DNA of 64,000 bases from positions 220,938,552 through 221,002,551 of the forward strand of contig VDFB02373365.1 in assembly GCA_007258455.2 (NCBI GenBank), written 5' to 3'. Positions 1-11,239 of this stretch are shown in pieces. Every line of letters starts with the position of its first letter. Positions within the stretch are counted from its first letter, which is position 1. The notes under the pieces are model-generated. The model was given only the letters and a program-made list of their open reading frames with translations, was not told the DNA's origin and did not search any database. A program made the position numbers and the translations under genes. This DNA comes from Sequoia sempervirens. Its lineage: Eukaryota > Streptophyta > Pinopsida > Cupressales > Cupressaceae.

Positions 1-3000
1 CATAGGCGAAATTTCTTTCCCTGACCTAGAATGATAACTTTATGGGACTGAAGGAATTCTCCTCTCCAAAGATTGGAGGGTGAAATCTATATGAACCTTT
101 GATAGGACCCCCTAAAAGAATCGTATTAGGAACCTAGATAACGAGGATAACTGTAAGGGGGTGACAAACAGATAGACATTAAGTGCCTAGGCGGCCAACG
201 GTGGATTTCAATGATGCTTAAGTCTAAAGGAGTATTAGTGAATCAGATCATAAGCAATTGAATAGTCAATGTCCTACATCCCATTGGATTTGGCACATTT
301 TCCAGTACCCCTAAAAATTGTACTAAGATCCATCATTGAACTTCATGGATAAGTAAGCCCGTGATTAAAAATTCTTCAAATCATCTAAAGGAAGATGCAT
401 GGGACCCTTGTAAGTATGGGCACTGTAGAACTCAGCTTACAAAATTCCCAAAACATAGCTTACACAAAAAGTGTAACAAAAGGTTAATTCATTATCTCTC
501 CATAGGCAAGAGTTAAAACTAGCTATGTTCTACAAATTATATCATAAGCTAAGCTTTATCCTATTCTACAACTAGAATATGGATTACAAAGTCATTAACC
601 AATTAAACAATTGTCATTACAAGTTTTAGGGGGAATATAAGGAAATATCATAATAATGGTCACATAAGTGATATCATAAATTAAGAATTACACAATAATT
701 ATATGATCTCAAGAATGGCTTCTCTATCCCTAATCGTAAATCATTTTAAAGTGGGGGAAACAAACTATGCCACGACCCGCTTATGTGAAAGGTACTCAAA
801 AATTGAGTGATCAATCATAGATTTAAAATTGACCAGCTTTAATCGAAACTAGGAATTGAAAATCCTAGAAAACCATATATAAGCAAAATGATTGGTATTC
901 TGAAATATATCAGAACAAAGACCAGAATGGCACAAGGCACATCTATAATTCAATATTGGAGAAGAAACTAAATTCTGCCTTGAAAAATCACTTAAACTGA
1001 GCAGATATTTAAAAACCCTCATTGTATAGCATCATTCAAAGAAGTAGTAAAAAAATGTGAACCAAGAAGGAATTTAGTGTGGTTAAGAGAACTAACATTA
1101 TCTGCATTACGCCCCATCTATAGTGTTATATATATATATATATATATATATATTATGCACCAATAAGCAAGATGCTAAAAAGGAGGGGAGAACTTCAAAG
1201 AGAATATCAACATAGTCTATGATGTATCTTTCAAAATTAAAATAGATCACCAGAAGGTACTTCATGAACAAAACAATGGATCTATCATATGGTAGAAATA
1301 AGCTCAATGATTAGTTGTAAAGAAAAATCTTGTGAACGAAAGTGAACAATGACGATTGAAACAACTCCCATATAACAAATTGAAATTACGTCAAAACACC
1401 GAAGAATCAAAATGGGTTTCAAATTTTTTGAATACCATTTAAAGATGTTTTACAATGAATGCTAAAAATCATCTTATGATATAGCTCAAAGGAAAATGGC
1501 ATTGAATAAACTAAATCACATTTTTTCTCAAAAGAGATATAACATCACTTCTAAATACTGGTCACCCAAGAGAAAATATCATCAAGAGTACAAACACAGT
1601 AAGAAACTCATAGATGAACCATCTCATTCAAACATATGTCCTTATATTACCCATAAACAGCCGAAAGATTACAGAGTATCGGTCTGTGGTGATTTTTTGT
1701 ACAGTAAGCCATATTTACCTTCTTCCTAAATTACCAACTCGTAAACAGTTTAAAATACTATATGTCTGGATAAAAGGTTTAATATTCCTTAACAAGTACA
1801 ATGTAAAGAAAACATCCTTTAATAAGAAGGTTTTTACCCTAGAGCATTTTATACATAAACTAGAGATTTAATTGTTTAGACACAAAAAGGCTTGGAAAGG
1901 TGGAGGACTCGCTTATCTCCATATTTGATATCTTAGCTGGCTATGATCCGAAGCACTTCACAAAATCAACAAACTTTGCTACCCACTGGGAATCTGGTTC
2001 TAGAACTAATCAAAAGCTCGCCATTTCAGGAAGTCACTGCCAGACTTGCAAAGAAAACGATGATACCAATATGATGAGTCTATTTCATCTGTAATAAAAG
2101 GTAGAATCTCAATAATCCCACGTCGATGCACTGGTATGCCTTCTCCCAAATGATCTCTTGCTAAAACAACCTCGAGGCCAACCAATAGGGAAGATTTTAA
2201 AACCTTCTTTGAGACCCTGTAAACCATTTCCTTGGAGACATTGGATCAAGTAGGCAACCCACAAAGCGAGAGCTAATATTGGTGTTGAGGTGATATTTGT
2301 CATGGGACTAAAACAACTCCTTTCCTAAAACTAGCTTAACGACAACTAAAACCAGGTGATCCCATCTTACAAGCAAGCCACACAAATGACGGTTGATAAT
2401 CGAACCAAGGAAAGCAACTTGTACATTAGTTGTTAGTAAGATAAACTGATGTAGAACCCATGGTATGGGATAGGGAAAGCAACTGTAAAAACCCCTCAAA
2501 AGTGATAAGAAAATCTAGGCACAGGGAATAATTGGTGCCATGGAAAAACAAAAAAACTGGAAGAAACATGTGAACTGAATCCATCATGGAAAATGGTAGG
2601 TCTCTCAAGAATAAGGATCGAACAGGATCATGGAAAATACTGCAACGTAAAGTAATGATGACCATGTAAGTAAACCCTAAGATGACCTGGTAACATAGAA
2701 ACCATGGGCAGAAAGACAGACAAAATAAAATGGAAAATATCGAAGCACATCCCTAGGACATAATGTTCGATAGCAGAAACATTAGGAAAGGAAAAGACCA
2801 ACAAAACAAAATGATAGAATACAATGCACTAACGCAGGACACAATGCCATAAACACAATGTCAGTATAATTAATCACTAATGGTGGTGTAAGACGTGAAG
2901 TGCCTGATGACACCTTGGCAGAAAGAGGGGCTATGTTAGAATATCACATCAACATCTCATAAAAATCAAAGCATCGATAGTGGGGATCGATGAAATAGCA

Positions 3001-3529
3001 CTGAAAGTTAGTAAGTGTTTAGGCCAAATGAAACCAAAGGGATAGCAGAAAACACATTACATTAAAACAAGTTAACTTGATAATTCTAAAACAATATTGA
3101 AATTAGAATAAAGGATCATACCTCCCACCAAAAGGTAATGGTTACCAATAAAAAAAAAATCATTTTTTATATATTAGTGATATAAGCAATGTTTAAATGA
3201 GCATGCCCTAGGCCAAAAACAATATTGATGATTGCCTTATGAAGGTTGTTGTGACATAAATATATAAAATGACCTCCCTGATCAATATTTGGTTGTTGTG
3301 TTGAGTACAAACCCTGAGCTATACTAAAAAAATGCCTCTTAATAGAAGTCAAGTCAATGTTGTTATAGTGCCAGGCTACCACCATTATCTATTGATTACT
3401 CCTATCAAAAAATAAGGTTGTTGCTTCTAGATAGGCGCAATTAAATGCTCAAATATTCTTGTGTACCATGATATCTTGTTCACATCTTGACATATGGAAA
3501 CCTCATTGGAATGTAGTTTGGAAGTATAG
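1..3529. other. Unassigned AT-rich intergenic or old repeat DNA
   Basis: No protein family, LTR boundary or RNA gene was recognised. Open frames are short (under 80 codons) on both strands and show no conserved motif. A TA microsatellite lies at about 1127-1153. The right end passes into a diverged copy of retroelement A 3'-region sequence, so this stretch is probably decayed retroelement DNA as well. That last point is inference. Confidence 0.5.
1127..1153. repeat. (TA)n microsatellite
   Basis: An uninterrupted alternating TA tract of about 27 bases. It produces a spurious Ile-Tyr repeat in one reverse frame. Confidence 0.9.
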
Positions 3530-3935
3530 AATACATCGGACCAAAGCATACACAATAGTCAACAATCTACTCCAAACAACCTCCCTACACACAACTAGGC
3601 TAGTATGCACCAAGATTATTTTACAAGAATACCCCACAAGCACAACAAACAAAAGATAATGATCGATGCCCCATTCCTTTCTCTCTAAATCATTGAGACA
3701 TCATCGAGAGGTCCTTAGAATGGTTCAATAAGATAAATCATAAGACAAGATAAAAACAAACAGTCAATTTTATCTATATCTCTTGCCAAAGGTGTGTTTT
3801 GTTTGGGATAAATATCAAAAGTGATTGCCAATGATAATGCCCATTGTAGGAAGGATGCATCCTAGGACGTGTTATCAGATGTTGGCGGGTTGATAAGTTG
3901 TTTGAAAGGCCATTGATATAAGGTTCAATTGACAT
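3530..3935. repeat. Diverged third copy of the element A 3'-region repeat
   Basis: Collinear with 8305-8720 and 63043-63458. Shared landmarks in order are the tract around ACCTCCCTACA, a stretch ending CAAGAATA(C/T)CC.ACAAGCACAACAAA, CCCCATTCCTTTCT, ATCATCGAGAGGTC and GGATGCATCCTAGGAC. Divergence is clearly higher than between the other two copies. Similarity stops near 3935, where the minus-strand LINE-type tail begins. It is therefore a remnant of an older relative of element A. Confidence 0.7.
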
Positions 3936-4143
3936 GTTTTTTCTTTGATAAGGAAAATTAGGTTTTGAAGGGGCCTCAAAACCCTTTACAACGATGACAA
4001 GCTGTAAGAAAGACTAAGCAATTAAAATGTGCAGCCCAAAAAACCAAAAAGCTGACAACAGAAAAAAGCAAAGAAACCCGTCAACAACCCAACAACAAAA
4101 AATATCAGCACCCTGACTGATCAAGCAAAAGATTCAGCAACAG

Positions 4144-4698
4144 CTATAGCATCTTTTTCAGGATATTGACCAAGGCCATATTTTCCTCTATGACCCCCTC
4201 ATGCATCTCCATAACCTCTTTGAGCTCATCAAACGATACAGCTGCCCGCTTCTTCATCCTACTCCTTGTCCTCAAACATGGTCCAACCTTCACATCCTTT
4301 TCCATAGTTGGAGCAAAATCCACATTTTTATCCACCGGGTTCGAGCAGTTCACATCTTCAACCGCTTTCTCAATTTCCCCCAGCTCCAAGGGTTTACCAA
4401 TCCAATTCAAGGCTTTCTCATTTAAAACCGCAAGACCCTTAGCAGTTGAATTCAATGAATTGTTACTTATATTCACCACAGTTTTTAAATCCTCTGACAA
4501 CTTACCAATTCTATCCTCAATACTAAAAAATATTTCCTCTAAAAACTTATTAACCATTATTTCCAAAGAGGAGATCCTCTCCTCATGAGTAACTCCCAAG
4601 TGATCAACATCAACAACTAATTTATCTAGCATTACATTCATAGATTTAACCTTACCTTTTATAGCCCATTCCTTCTGATTGCATTGGATCATTGCCAC
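4144..4698 (-). CDS. Coiled-coil C-terminal ORF of a retroelement-associated protein
   Basis: An open frame of 184 codons, rich in Glu, Lys, Leu and Val with heptad-like spacing, so probably a coiled coil. A basic patch (RTRSRMKKR) lies in the last third. No database family is recognised. It lies about 300 bp downstream, on the same strand, of the 364-codon ORF at 5006-6100. The interval has stops in every minus-strand frame, so the two are either exons or parts of one broken gene. Further downstream, at about 3940-3965, the minus strand ends in CTTATCAAAGAAAAAA, which resembles the poly(A)-like tail of plant L1 retroposons. The ORF may therefore be the 3' part of a LINE-type unit. Its function is unknown. 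Confidence 0.45.
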   Translation of the reverse strand: MAMIQCNQKEWAIKGKVKSMNVMLDKLVVDVDHLGVTHEERISSLEIMVNKFLEEIFFSIEDRIGKLSEDLKTVVNISNNSLNSTAKGLAVLNEKALNWIGKPLELGEIEKAVEDVNCSNPVDKNVDFAPTMEKDVKVGPCLRTRSRMKKRAAVSFDELKEVMEMHEGVIEENMALVNILKKML

Positions 4699-5005
4699 AC
4701 AGACATCCTGCTAGTTCTTAACTTGCACATTGAGCTCCTTCACTTCTAAGAACAACCATTTCACTAGAGAAAGCAAATTCCGCATTCCATCCTCAGCCAT
4801 CTTGCAAAACAAACCCATATTCACCTCATCCCAGTTGATAAGAGGCACATCCTTCGGCTCTAAGTTGTGACCAGGGACTTCCCTACACTCCTCTTTCTAC
4901 TCCTCTTCCTCAATAGGAGAATCCTCAACCTCGACCACCTCCACCTTAAACCTATGCTTGTCTGGAAAGCTTGCCAAGTAGCCAACGCTTCCAACCACTC
5001 CATCT

Positions 5006-6100
5006 TCACAGTCTTCTCTTTTTCCTGCAAGGAGCTAGCATGAGAGATAGGGGATCCTGGTTAGGGTTAAATTCCTTAGTACATTGGACACTCTGAAACT
5101 CCTGAACCTCCATAGGCACAAACCTAGGCAACATTTCATCCACACTATGACTGGTATCTCCAACAGGGGCATTATCTACAACCCCCACAATTTCAGGACC
5201 CTTAGCTCCAATCACAAAGGAATCATCCACCACGCCAACCATCCCAAGACTCAAAGAAGGCTTCACAACTGAACTAGGAGTATCCACATCTTTCACCAAA
5301 TCCACCTTTCTCTTAGCAGATGATTTGTCTTTCCTGGGACATTTAGATTTCCCCTTAGAAATCTTCTTACCTGGCTGCACCATGGATTCCCTTGATTCAA
5401 TGTCTATTTCGTAACCCTTAGACCACGCTTTAGACCCTTCCTCAAACACACCATCATCCATAGACATTTCATCAAAATCCAAGTCCTCATCCTCGGAAGT
5501 CCCTTCCCACTCCCCAGCAGAATCCCCTGTCTCATAACCAGAATTCTTAACCCCCTTTTTGTGAGTCAGGGTTTTAGGATAAATATGGATTAATTTGAGC
5601 TTAATATGAGCAAACAAAAGACTCGTAAGGACTTCATGCATAAAAAAATTCTTAGGGTTTTTACATTGATCCTCAATACTATTTTCCATCAACAGTAAAA
5701 GATAGAAAGGAAAAGAGACCAACACCTTATGACAAAAGTGATTCAACAACATAAAGTGATAACTATACACAATAAAGAACCTACCTTCTAGTGTGAAATA
5801 ATGCATTACAGCTAGCACAAGATCCCTCCACAATGGTTTAAGAGACTTACGGGCATACCCACCACTCTTGACCTCCCGGAGCTTCTTCTTCTCATCGAAA
5901 TTGAAAAAATTAGCAAAGGATTTCTTCACAACAACTCTATCTCGGTAGAATTTCCTCCCAGAAGATGAAAACCTCGCGACTTCTGCAATGAAATCCTCAT
6001 CAATATTGAACTCCACCCCTTTATAATGCAGAGTCCTACCATTCCACCCTTTTACAAAAAACTCTGTAGCTTCAGGACTAGGGCCTTGGATTCTTTGCAT
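5006..6100 (-). CDS. Uncharacterised retroelement-associated ORF: globular, acidic, nuclear-signal-like
   Basis: An open frame of 364 codons. Residues 1-180 look globular, with aromatic and hydrophobic segments (near LAVMHYFTLEGRFFIVYSYH). Residues 190-225 are strongly acidic. Residues 245-270 are basic (CPRKDKSSAKRK). The protein ends RKKRRL, another nuclear-localisation-like cluster. Reading upstream in frame, a TAG at 6104-6106 separates this Met from further protein-like sequence (a short stretch containing VWDHLEKGGV), so the annotated start may be internal and the stop a CAG-to-TAG change. The same architecture is seen in the ORFs at 32.7, 37.7 and 56.2 kb, although I cannot align the sequences confidently. 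From 5274 onward it is repeated identically at 59977-60803. No function is assigned; it is likely a transposable-element gene, not a host gene. Confidence 0.5.
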   Translation of the reverse strand: MQRIQGPSPEATEFFVKGWNGRTLHYKGVEFNIDEDFIAEVARFSSSGRKFYRDRVVVKKSFANFFNFDEKKKLREVKSGGYARKSLKPLWRDLVLAVMHYFTLEGRFFIVYSYHFMLLNHFCHKVLVSFPFYLLLLMENSIEDQCKNPKNFFMHEVLTSLLFAHIKLKLIHIYPKTLTHKKGVKNSGYETGDSAGEWEGTSEDEDLDFDEMSMDDGVFEEGSKAWSKGYEIDIESRESMVQPGKKISKGKSKCPRKDKSSAKRKVDLVKDVDTPSSVVKPSLSLGMVGVVDDSFVIGAKGPEIVGVVDNAPVGDTSHSVDEMLPRFVPMEVQEFQSVQCTKEFNPNQDPLSLMLAPCRKKRRL

Positions 6101-6143
6101 ATACTAGGTTACCCCACCCTTTTCCAAATGATCCCACACTGTT

Positions 6144-6485
6144 TCATTGCTTTGGAACTCCTCTCACGAGCTTGGTTCGACCCTGCAGTGAGCTCCACCC
6201 ATGGCTGGATGTAAAGAGTAGGAACCCAACAACACCAAAAATTTTTGCAAAAAACAAAATAAGCCTGGCTATCTGCAAAACCACGCAAATAATACCCACA
6301 AAATGTGTGAGGATTTCATTCAAAGTACTTCCCTGCCTATGCAACCAGGCCATAATTTTACGGACATCAAAGTTGTAATTATGAAACGGGCAGGGCCAAG
6401 GTTCAACGTGCATAAGCCAACTCAAAAATATCATGAAGAACCTTTCCCCTATATCGGCCACCTTAAATACATGCCACCTGGTCAT
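6144..6485 (-). CDS. Hydrophobic 113-codon ORF overlapping the end of the RNase H frame
   Basis: An open frame with a long hydrophobic stretch in its centre (around HFVGIICVVLQIARLILFFAK), possibly a membrane segment. No family is recognised. Its start overlaps, in another frame, the termination of the split RNase H reading frame, which stops at about 6474. An identical copy is at 60847-61188. It may be a chance frame in the spacer between the RNase H and the 364-codon ORF, so confidence that it is expressed is low. Confidence 0.25.
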   Translation of the reverse strand: MTRWHVFKVADIGERFFMIFLSWLMHVEPWPCPFHNYNFDVRKIMAWLHRQGSTLNEILTHFVGIICVVLQIARLILFFAKIFGVVGFLLFTSSHGWSSLQGRTKLVRGVPKQ

Positions 6486-6527
6486 CCTTGGAAATAGATT
6501 TTAGATTGAGTGGTAATGATTCAAATG

Positions 6528-6532
6528 CATCT
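6528..6532. repeat. Target-site duplication of element A, left copy
   Basis: CATCT immediately left of LTR 1 pairs with CATCC at 23971-23975 immediately right of LTR 2 (4 of 5 match). Closing the two flanks over one copy restores an open minus-strand RNase H frame, which supports the assignment. The mismatch is a single C/T difference. Confidence 0.75.
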
Positions 6533-6898
6533 TGTAGATGTAAAATTTGAAAATGCTTAAAACTTGACATCTATTAGCATGGTTAGTCGATTAAAGCAAA
6601 GCAAATCAAACATCTCTATGAAATACTTAATCATATTAAATATGCAACCAAGGAAACAAGAAAAGCTTAATAAAATCATATGAAAACATGAATCATACCT
6701 ATCCCATAGTGAAGTGGTGCTACTTTGATGTGGAAAGTAGCCCTTTCCCACCTCCTTGATAAGCTAAATGATGAAAATTCCTTGAAAATGTGATGAGATG
6801 TGATGAAATGCAAACGATGATTGCCTATAGTGCAAATACTAAGATTATGGATGGATTGTGGATGAACTCGTGGATGCTAATTCAATAGAGAAGGCCTT

Positions 6899-6908
6899 TA
6901 TTTATAAC
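6899..6908 (-). promoter_or_regulatory. TATA box of element A LTR 1
   Basis: The minus strand reads TTATAAATAAAGGCC, a good plant TATA box. It is conserved in LTR 2 (23217-23224), LTR 3 (61602-61611) and, as CATAAATAGAG, in the solo LTR (52737-52747). It is expected to direct Pol II transcription of element A. Confidence 0.7.
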
Positions 6909-7005
6909 GAAGAAGGTTTGAAGAGTGAAGAATGGGGAGAATGTGGGATTAAAAATTGGACCAATGGCATTATGCCACTTGTCAACATGCTAATGAATCT
7001 AGAGG

Positions 7006-7035
7006 AGATGTGCTCACACATGTGTGAGCACATCT
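7006..7035. promoter_or_regulatory. Perfect 30-bp palindrome in LTR 1
   Basis: The half-site AGATGTGCTCACACA is followed directly by its exact reverse complement. It lies about 100 bp upstream of the TATA box in element orientation and is unchanged in LTR 2 and LTR 3. A dimeric transcription-factor site or a cruciform-forming element is plausible; this is inference. Confidence 0.7.
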
Positions 7036-7650
7036 TGGGAGATGGGATGTGTAAGAAGAATGAATGCCAAGAGGTGGCTTGTGTAAGAGGGGGTGTAAGA
7101 GCCCTTAATGCAAAGGTGGCTCAAAAAAGAGGACATGTAAGAGCCTTTAATGCCAAGGTGGAGGAAAAAAGTCCTTTGGGAGGGAAAAGTCAAGTGGGTG
7201 GAATATTCAAAGAATATGCCATTTTTGAATGAAAATAGGGTAATTAGTAAATCAAATAAATTGATTTACGTGTGCAACTTGACCAAGGTTGACTTACCCT
7301 AAAGTGGAGTTAAAAGTTAGAGGAATGGGGGATTAGTGTTAGGAGTTAATAATTTAGGTTGAATTTAGGGATGAACAATGGATGACACGATTTGATGTTT
7401 GCATGGAATTGGAGAGGATAAGGAATATTAGACTTTAATTAAACAAACACGGCTTTAATTAAAGGTAGAACATTAGGATTTAAATTGATTTAATCCAATA
7501 AAGTGTATTATCTTATTAAAGAAGAAATTTTGATGAATTTAATTAATTAAATAAAGATTATTTAATTAATTGGTTAGTGTGGAAGTGAAGAATAGGTGTT
7601 AGCAAAACCGGAAGGCGCTTTACGCCTACGTATTACTATGCCCCTTTACA

Positions 7651-7663
7651 TTTTGCCCCTCTT
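7651..7663 (-). promoter_or_regulatory. Polypurine tract of element A
   Basis: The minus strand reads AAGAGGGGCAAAA directly before the 3' LTR. This is the position and composition expected for the primer of plus-strand DNA synthesis. The same tract precedes LTR 3 at 62363-62377. Confidence 0.8.
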
Positions 7664-9730
7664 AGTGAAATGCACGCATCAATCAAAGAATAACCTTTGG
7701 CCGAGATCAACGTCAAAATTTTTCTAATTTTTCTCGTGATGCCCCAAAGTGGAAAGCAGCATAATCGGGTACATCAGCCTCGAGATTGAGTGAAAAGTTC
7801 TATCGGAGGCCTAACGCCACAAAGAGGTTCGGGCGATGGATGCATGGATGGTTACAACGCAGGATGCCTTTAGAATCACCTGCATCATATTATGCCCTAA
7901 ACAGCAAAACGATAGCTATATGATATGAATGAGCGCAACATGTTGATGGTTTGTGGATGCAGGATGGATGCATTGGTGATGTTCGGTTTCAATGTCATGA
8001 TACCATGTTAGTGTGTTAATATGCTAAAAGCATAGCCAGCTATATAACAACCCCGACTTCAAGATGAAAGCAAAAACATGATGATGATGACGATGATGAC
8101 ACTGGCTTATCGTAGATTGGGGATACAAAAAGCTTACTTGCCTTATTTTCTGATGAAGTCATTACATAGATATGACACCAAGGAACCCGCATACATTGTA
8201 CCCAGCGAAGTGGAATCGGACTCGATAATCGATAGGAGTATCCCCTGCTCACAAAGGACATACAAAACCTTATTTAGGATGCAGTTCAAATATTTCAAAA
8301 CATCTCAGACCAAAACATAGAAAAGCAGAACCTTCCCATGTGGTCAACAAGATACCCAAAACACCCTCCCTACAAACCAAACAATGTAAGCATGACCAAG
8401 GTTATATTACAAGAATATCCAACAAGCACAACAAATAAAAATATAATGATCAATGCCCCATTCCTTTCTAAATTGTTTTGTTTAGATATCATCGAGAGGT
8501 CATTGGAATGAGCGCAATAAGATAAATCAACAAGACAAGGACCAAGTAAACAAACAAGCTAATGGTCTTCATACCTCTAGTCAAGAATAAACTACAGTAA
8601 TGCCTGATGTTGATGTCCATTGTAGGATGGATGCATCCTAGGACATGATGTTATTAGATGATTTTGGGACTAACTGGATGATGGTCTATTAATACCAAGA
8701 GTTAACCAACTTGTTTACCTACTAACCTAGACTTGAGACCTTGACATTTGAGTTTTCACTTTCGATTTGCTATACTTGTTTCTGATTGTTTCACCAAAGA
8801 TTGGTGGTGATGATGATTTATTATGAGTGAATGTTTATTGTGGGTGAATACAAAATGGGATGGATGGATTTTTTCAAATATTTGGATGTTTTTGATGTTT
8901 TGAAATGTTTTGAGGCTGTTTTGGTATTTTTGAGATGTTTTGTAAAATGCCTTTGATTTTCAAAATTTTCAATGTTTTTGTGTTTTCCCAGATTTTCGGA
9001 CTGGAACCCTAAACTTAAGGATTCCATCCTAGGGGCCCTGTGGGCTGATCACCAAACATTTAGCCTTGCCTATGTTAAGCAGAGACCACTTAGTTTGACT
9101 TCCATGACAAACTCAGTTTGATGAATGAGATATGAACAAATGGGATTGCTGCTGGCACACATGACATACTCCTAAAGGACCCACCTAATGTATCTCTCGG
9201 CACATCGATGATGTCTTTTACCTATGTCTCTCCAGTAAAGCCTGCAGACCCGAGTTTGACAAGACATCACCCCTTATTTTTGACTTTTTTGACTTTTGAC
9301 CGCTTAAACCATTTTTGACATGGCCTTTAATGTTTTTGGATTTTCTATTTTTCTAAATGTTTTTGGATTTTCTGATTTTTCTAAATATCCTATTTTTTTT
9401 GGATTTTCTAATTTTCTAAATGTTTTTGGATTTTCTAATTTTATGAATGTTTTTGGATTTTTTGATTTTAAGGAAGATTGCAAGAATATACACGAATCCG
9501 ATCCAATGCAGATATTAAGAACATGCCCCCAATGTGGTGCGATAGATTACTTTGATATAGGAAGGAAAAACTGACCTTAGGAATGTGCCAAGTAGTACTA
9601 GGAGGGAACATGATACAAACACAAGATCAAGGTATGATGCAGATGCGAATGGGCGATGGATGGAGATATGGAGGTGAGATGGATGAATGATGTAGAACAA
9701 ATTGTAGAGATCATGATGGATGGAAAGTGC
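7664..9730 (-). other. Element A 3' untranslated region
   Basis: About 2.1 kb between the end of pol and the polypurine tract. No coding sequence is recognised. It contains a GATGAT-rich stretch near 8078-8100, the 685-bp block 8258-8942 that is identical to 62996-63680, and short T-rich minisatellites at about 8870-8990 and 9329-9470. Long 3' untranslated regions are common in Tat elements. Confidence 0.65.
9329..9470. repeat. T-rich minisatellite in the element A 3' region
   Basis: Imperfect tandem copies of a unit of about 27-35 bp built on AATGTTTTTGGATTTTCTA. They create an artificial VFGFS-type repeat peptide in one frame. A related looser array (TTTGATGTTTTGAAATGTTTTG) occurs near 8880-8945. 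Confidence 0.75.
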
Positions 9731-11000
9731 TTATTTACACAAGGTGCCTATTTTCCAGGTTTTCACCAAGGTACTTGCCCAAAGCACCACCGAAGTGGTT
9801 TTCACTAGAGGATGATTTTTTTCTTTACTATTTTCAATCCTTTTTCTATTTTTTTGTATTTTTGATTTATACCTTGAAAGCTTAGGCATAATTTTTTTTG
9901 AGATGGGAGCTATTCATAGGCTCCTATAGAGGCTCACCTTTAGGTGTAGATAGCTGATATGCTCCTGATTTGTAGCTTGCTGTGACGATAAAGGGTACCA
10001 ACCAATTGGGTTCAAAATTTCCCTTGTTGTTTGGATTTGGTACATTCTTCTAATTCTCCTTCAATACAAGCTCTCTGACTTGAAAGGTCCAACTCTTGAT
10101 CTTCTTATTGTAGCTCCTCTTGAGACGATTCTGATAGACCTGTAGGTGGTTTAAGACATCCATGCGCGGCTCATCCAATAATTCTAGCTCATTCAACTGT
10201 GACACCCGATATTCTTTATTAGTAAAGAGATTCTACAATGATATTCATAAGGATGGGAGCTCAATCTCAATGGGGAGGATGGATTTTGATCCATAGACCA
10301 GGGAGAAATGGGTTGCACTTGTAGGTGTGCGAATACTCGTTCGGTAGGCCCATAAGGCAGGATTTAGTTGTAGGTGCCAGTCACGACCAACGTCATTAAC
10401 TATCTTCTTTAGGATTTTCAAGATGGTTTTATTAGTAGCCTCAGCTTGGTCGTTACCCTAGGGGTAGTATGGGGTGGAGAAGCAATGCTAGATATTGAAT
10501 TTCTGGCATAGTTCTTGAACATCCTGGTTTTTGAAAGGTGCCTTGTTATCTGAGATAAGGGCTTGTGGAACATCATAACAACAAATGAGGTAGTTTAGGA
10601 TGAACTTGGAAATATGCTTCCCTATTATGTAGGTCATTGGGATGGCCTCTACCCACTTTTTGAAGTACTCAGTGGCGGTGATAATGAACTTGTGTCCATT
10701 GGATGAAGTGGGTGTGATTTTACCGATGAGATCAAGCCCCCATTGTGAAAAGGGCCAAGGTGTTATGATCATTTGGAGCTTCTGAGTTGGTGCATGGATG
10801 AGATCCCCATGTTGTTGACATTGCAAACACCTTTAGACATAGTTGTGAGCTTACTTTTCCATTGTCGGCCAATAGTACCCAGTCCTCAACAATTTCTTAG
10901 CCAAGGTCATACCACTCGAATGTGACCCACAAATGCTATTATGTACCTTAGTTAAAGCAGTCAAAGCTTCCTCAGGATTAAGACATCGTAACAAGGTACC
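9731..11000 (-). pseudogene. Integrase of element A (broken)
   Basis: Integrase inserts the cDNA copy into nuclear DNA. The HHCC zinc-binding module is visible (VHN, GSH and RCLQC at about 10815-10960). Next comes the DDE core: GLDLIGK (first Asp), ISDNKAPF (second Asp), and GNDQAEATN (Glu, beyond two stops). Conserved ALWAYRTS and a C-terminal region (PNWLVPFIV) follow, and the frame runs to a TAA at 9731. In-frame stops lie at 10851-10853, 10833-10835, 10488-10490 and 10458-10460. At the last three, relatives have Gln, so CAA/CAG to TAA/TAG is likely. All catalytic residues remain, but the chain is interrupted, so it is inactive as it stands. Confidence 0.88.
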
Positions 11001-11239
11001 CTTGATGCTCCTACAATATAGGGTGTCTCCTAAGATAACAAAGCAGGATGACTTCTTGACAAATGTTCTTTTAAGGTTCGGGGTGATATCAACGAGGACT
11101 CCTATTCTCAAGTAGGTGTCTATGTCATGATACCAACAATCACCGGAACCAATGATTTCACACACGAATTTAGACTCTAGTACCTTGAATGCTGGTATGA
11201 GAAGCTGCTCTACAAGGAATTCTTGCTTATGGACATTGT

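Larger units (their letters stand above)
6533..7650 (-). repeat. Element A 3' LTR (LTR 1)
   Basis: It starts TGTAGATG and ends TTTACA on the plus strand. It pairs with LTR 2 (22840-23970) and LTR 3 (61236-62362). The first 818 bp are identical to LTR 3. From 7351 to the end it differs strongly from both other copies, and its terminal bases (CCCCTTTACA) replace the usual GAGTGTCTACA. A TATA box and PPT on the minus strand fix the orientation. Confidence 0.9.

Noticed and set aside
1496..2665. Several short ORFs on both strands as possible host exons
   Set aside because: All are under 90 codons, overlap each other on opposite strands and show no recognisable motif or splice structure.
6858..7232. 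124-codon plus-strand ORF in LTR 1, repeated at 61561-61935 and partly at 23313-23537
   Set aside because: It runs antisense to the TATA box and element orientation, spans the palindrome and has no protein-like composition. It is a chance frame kept only because the LTR copies are similar.
9320..9574. ORF with VFGFS repeats resembling an FG-repeat protein
   Set aside because: It is the translation of a T-rich minisatellite in a retroelement 3' untranslated region.
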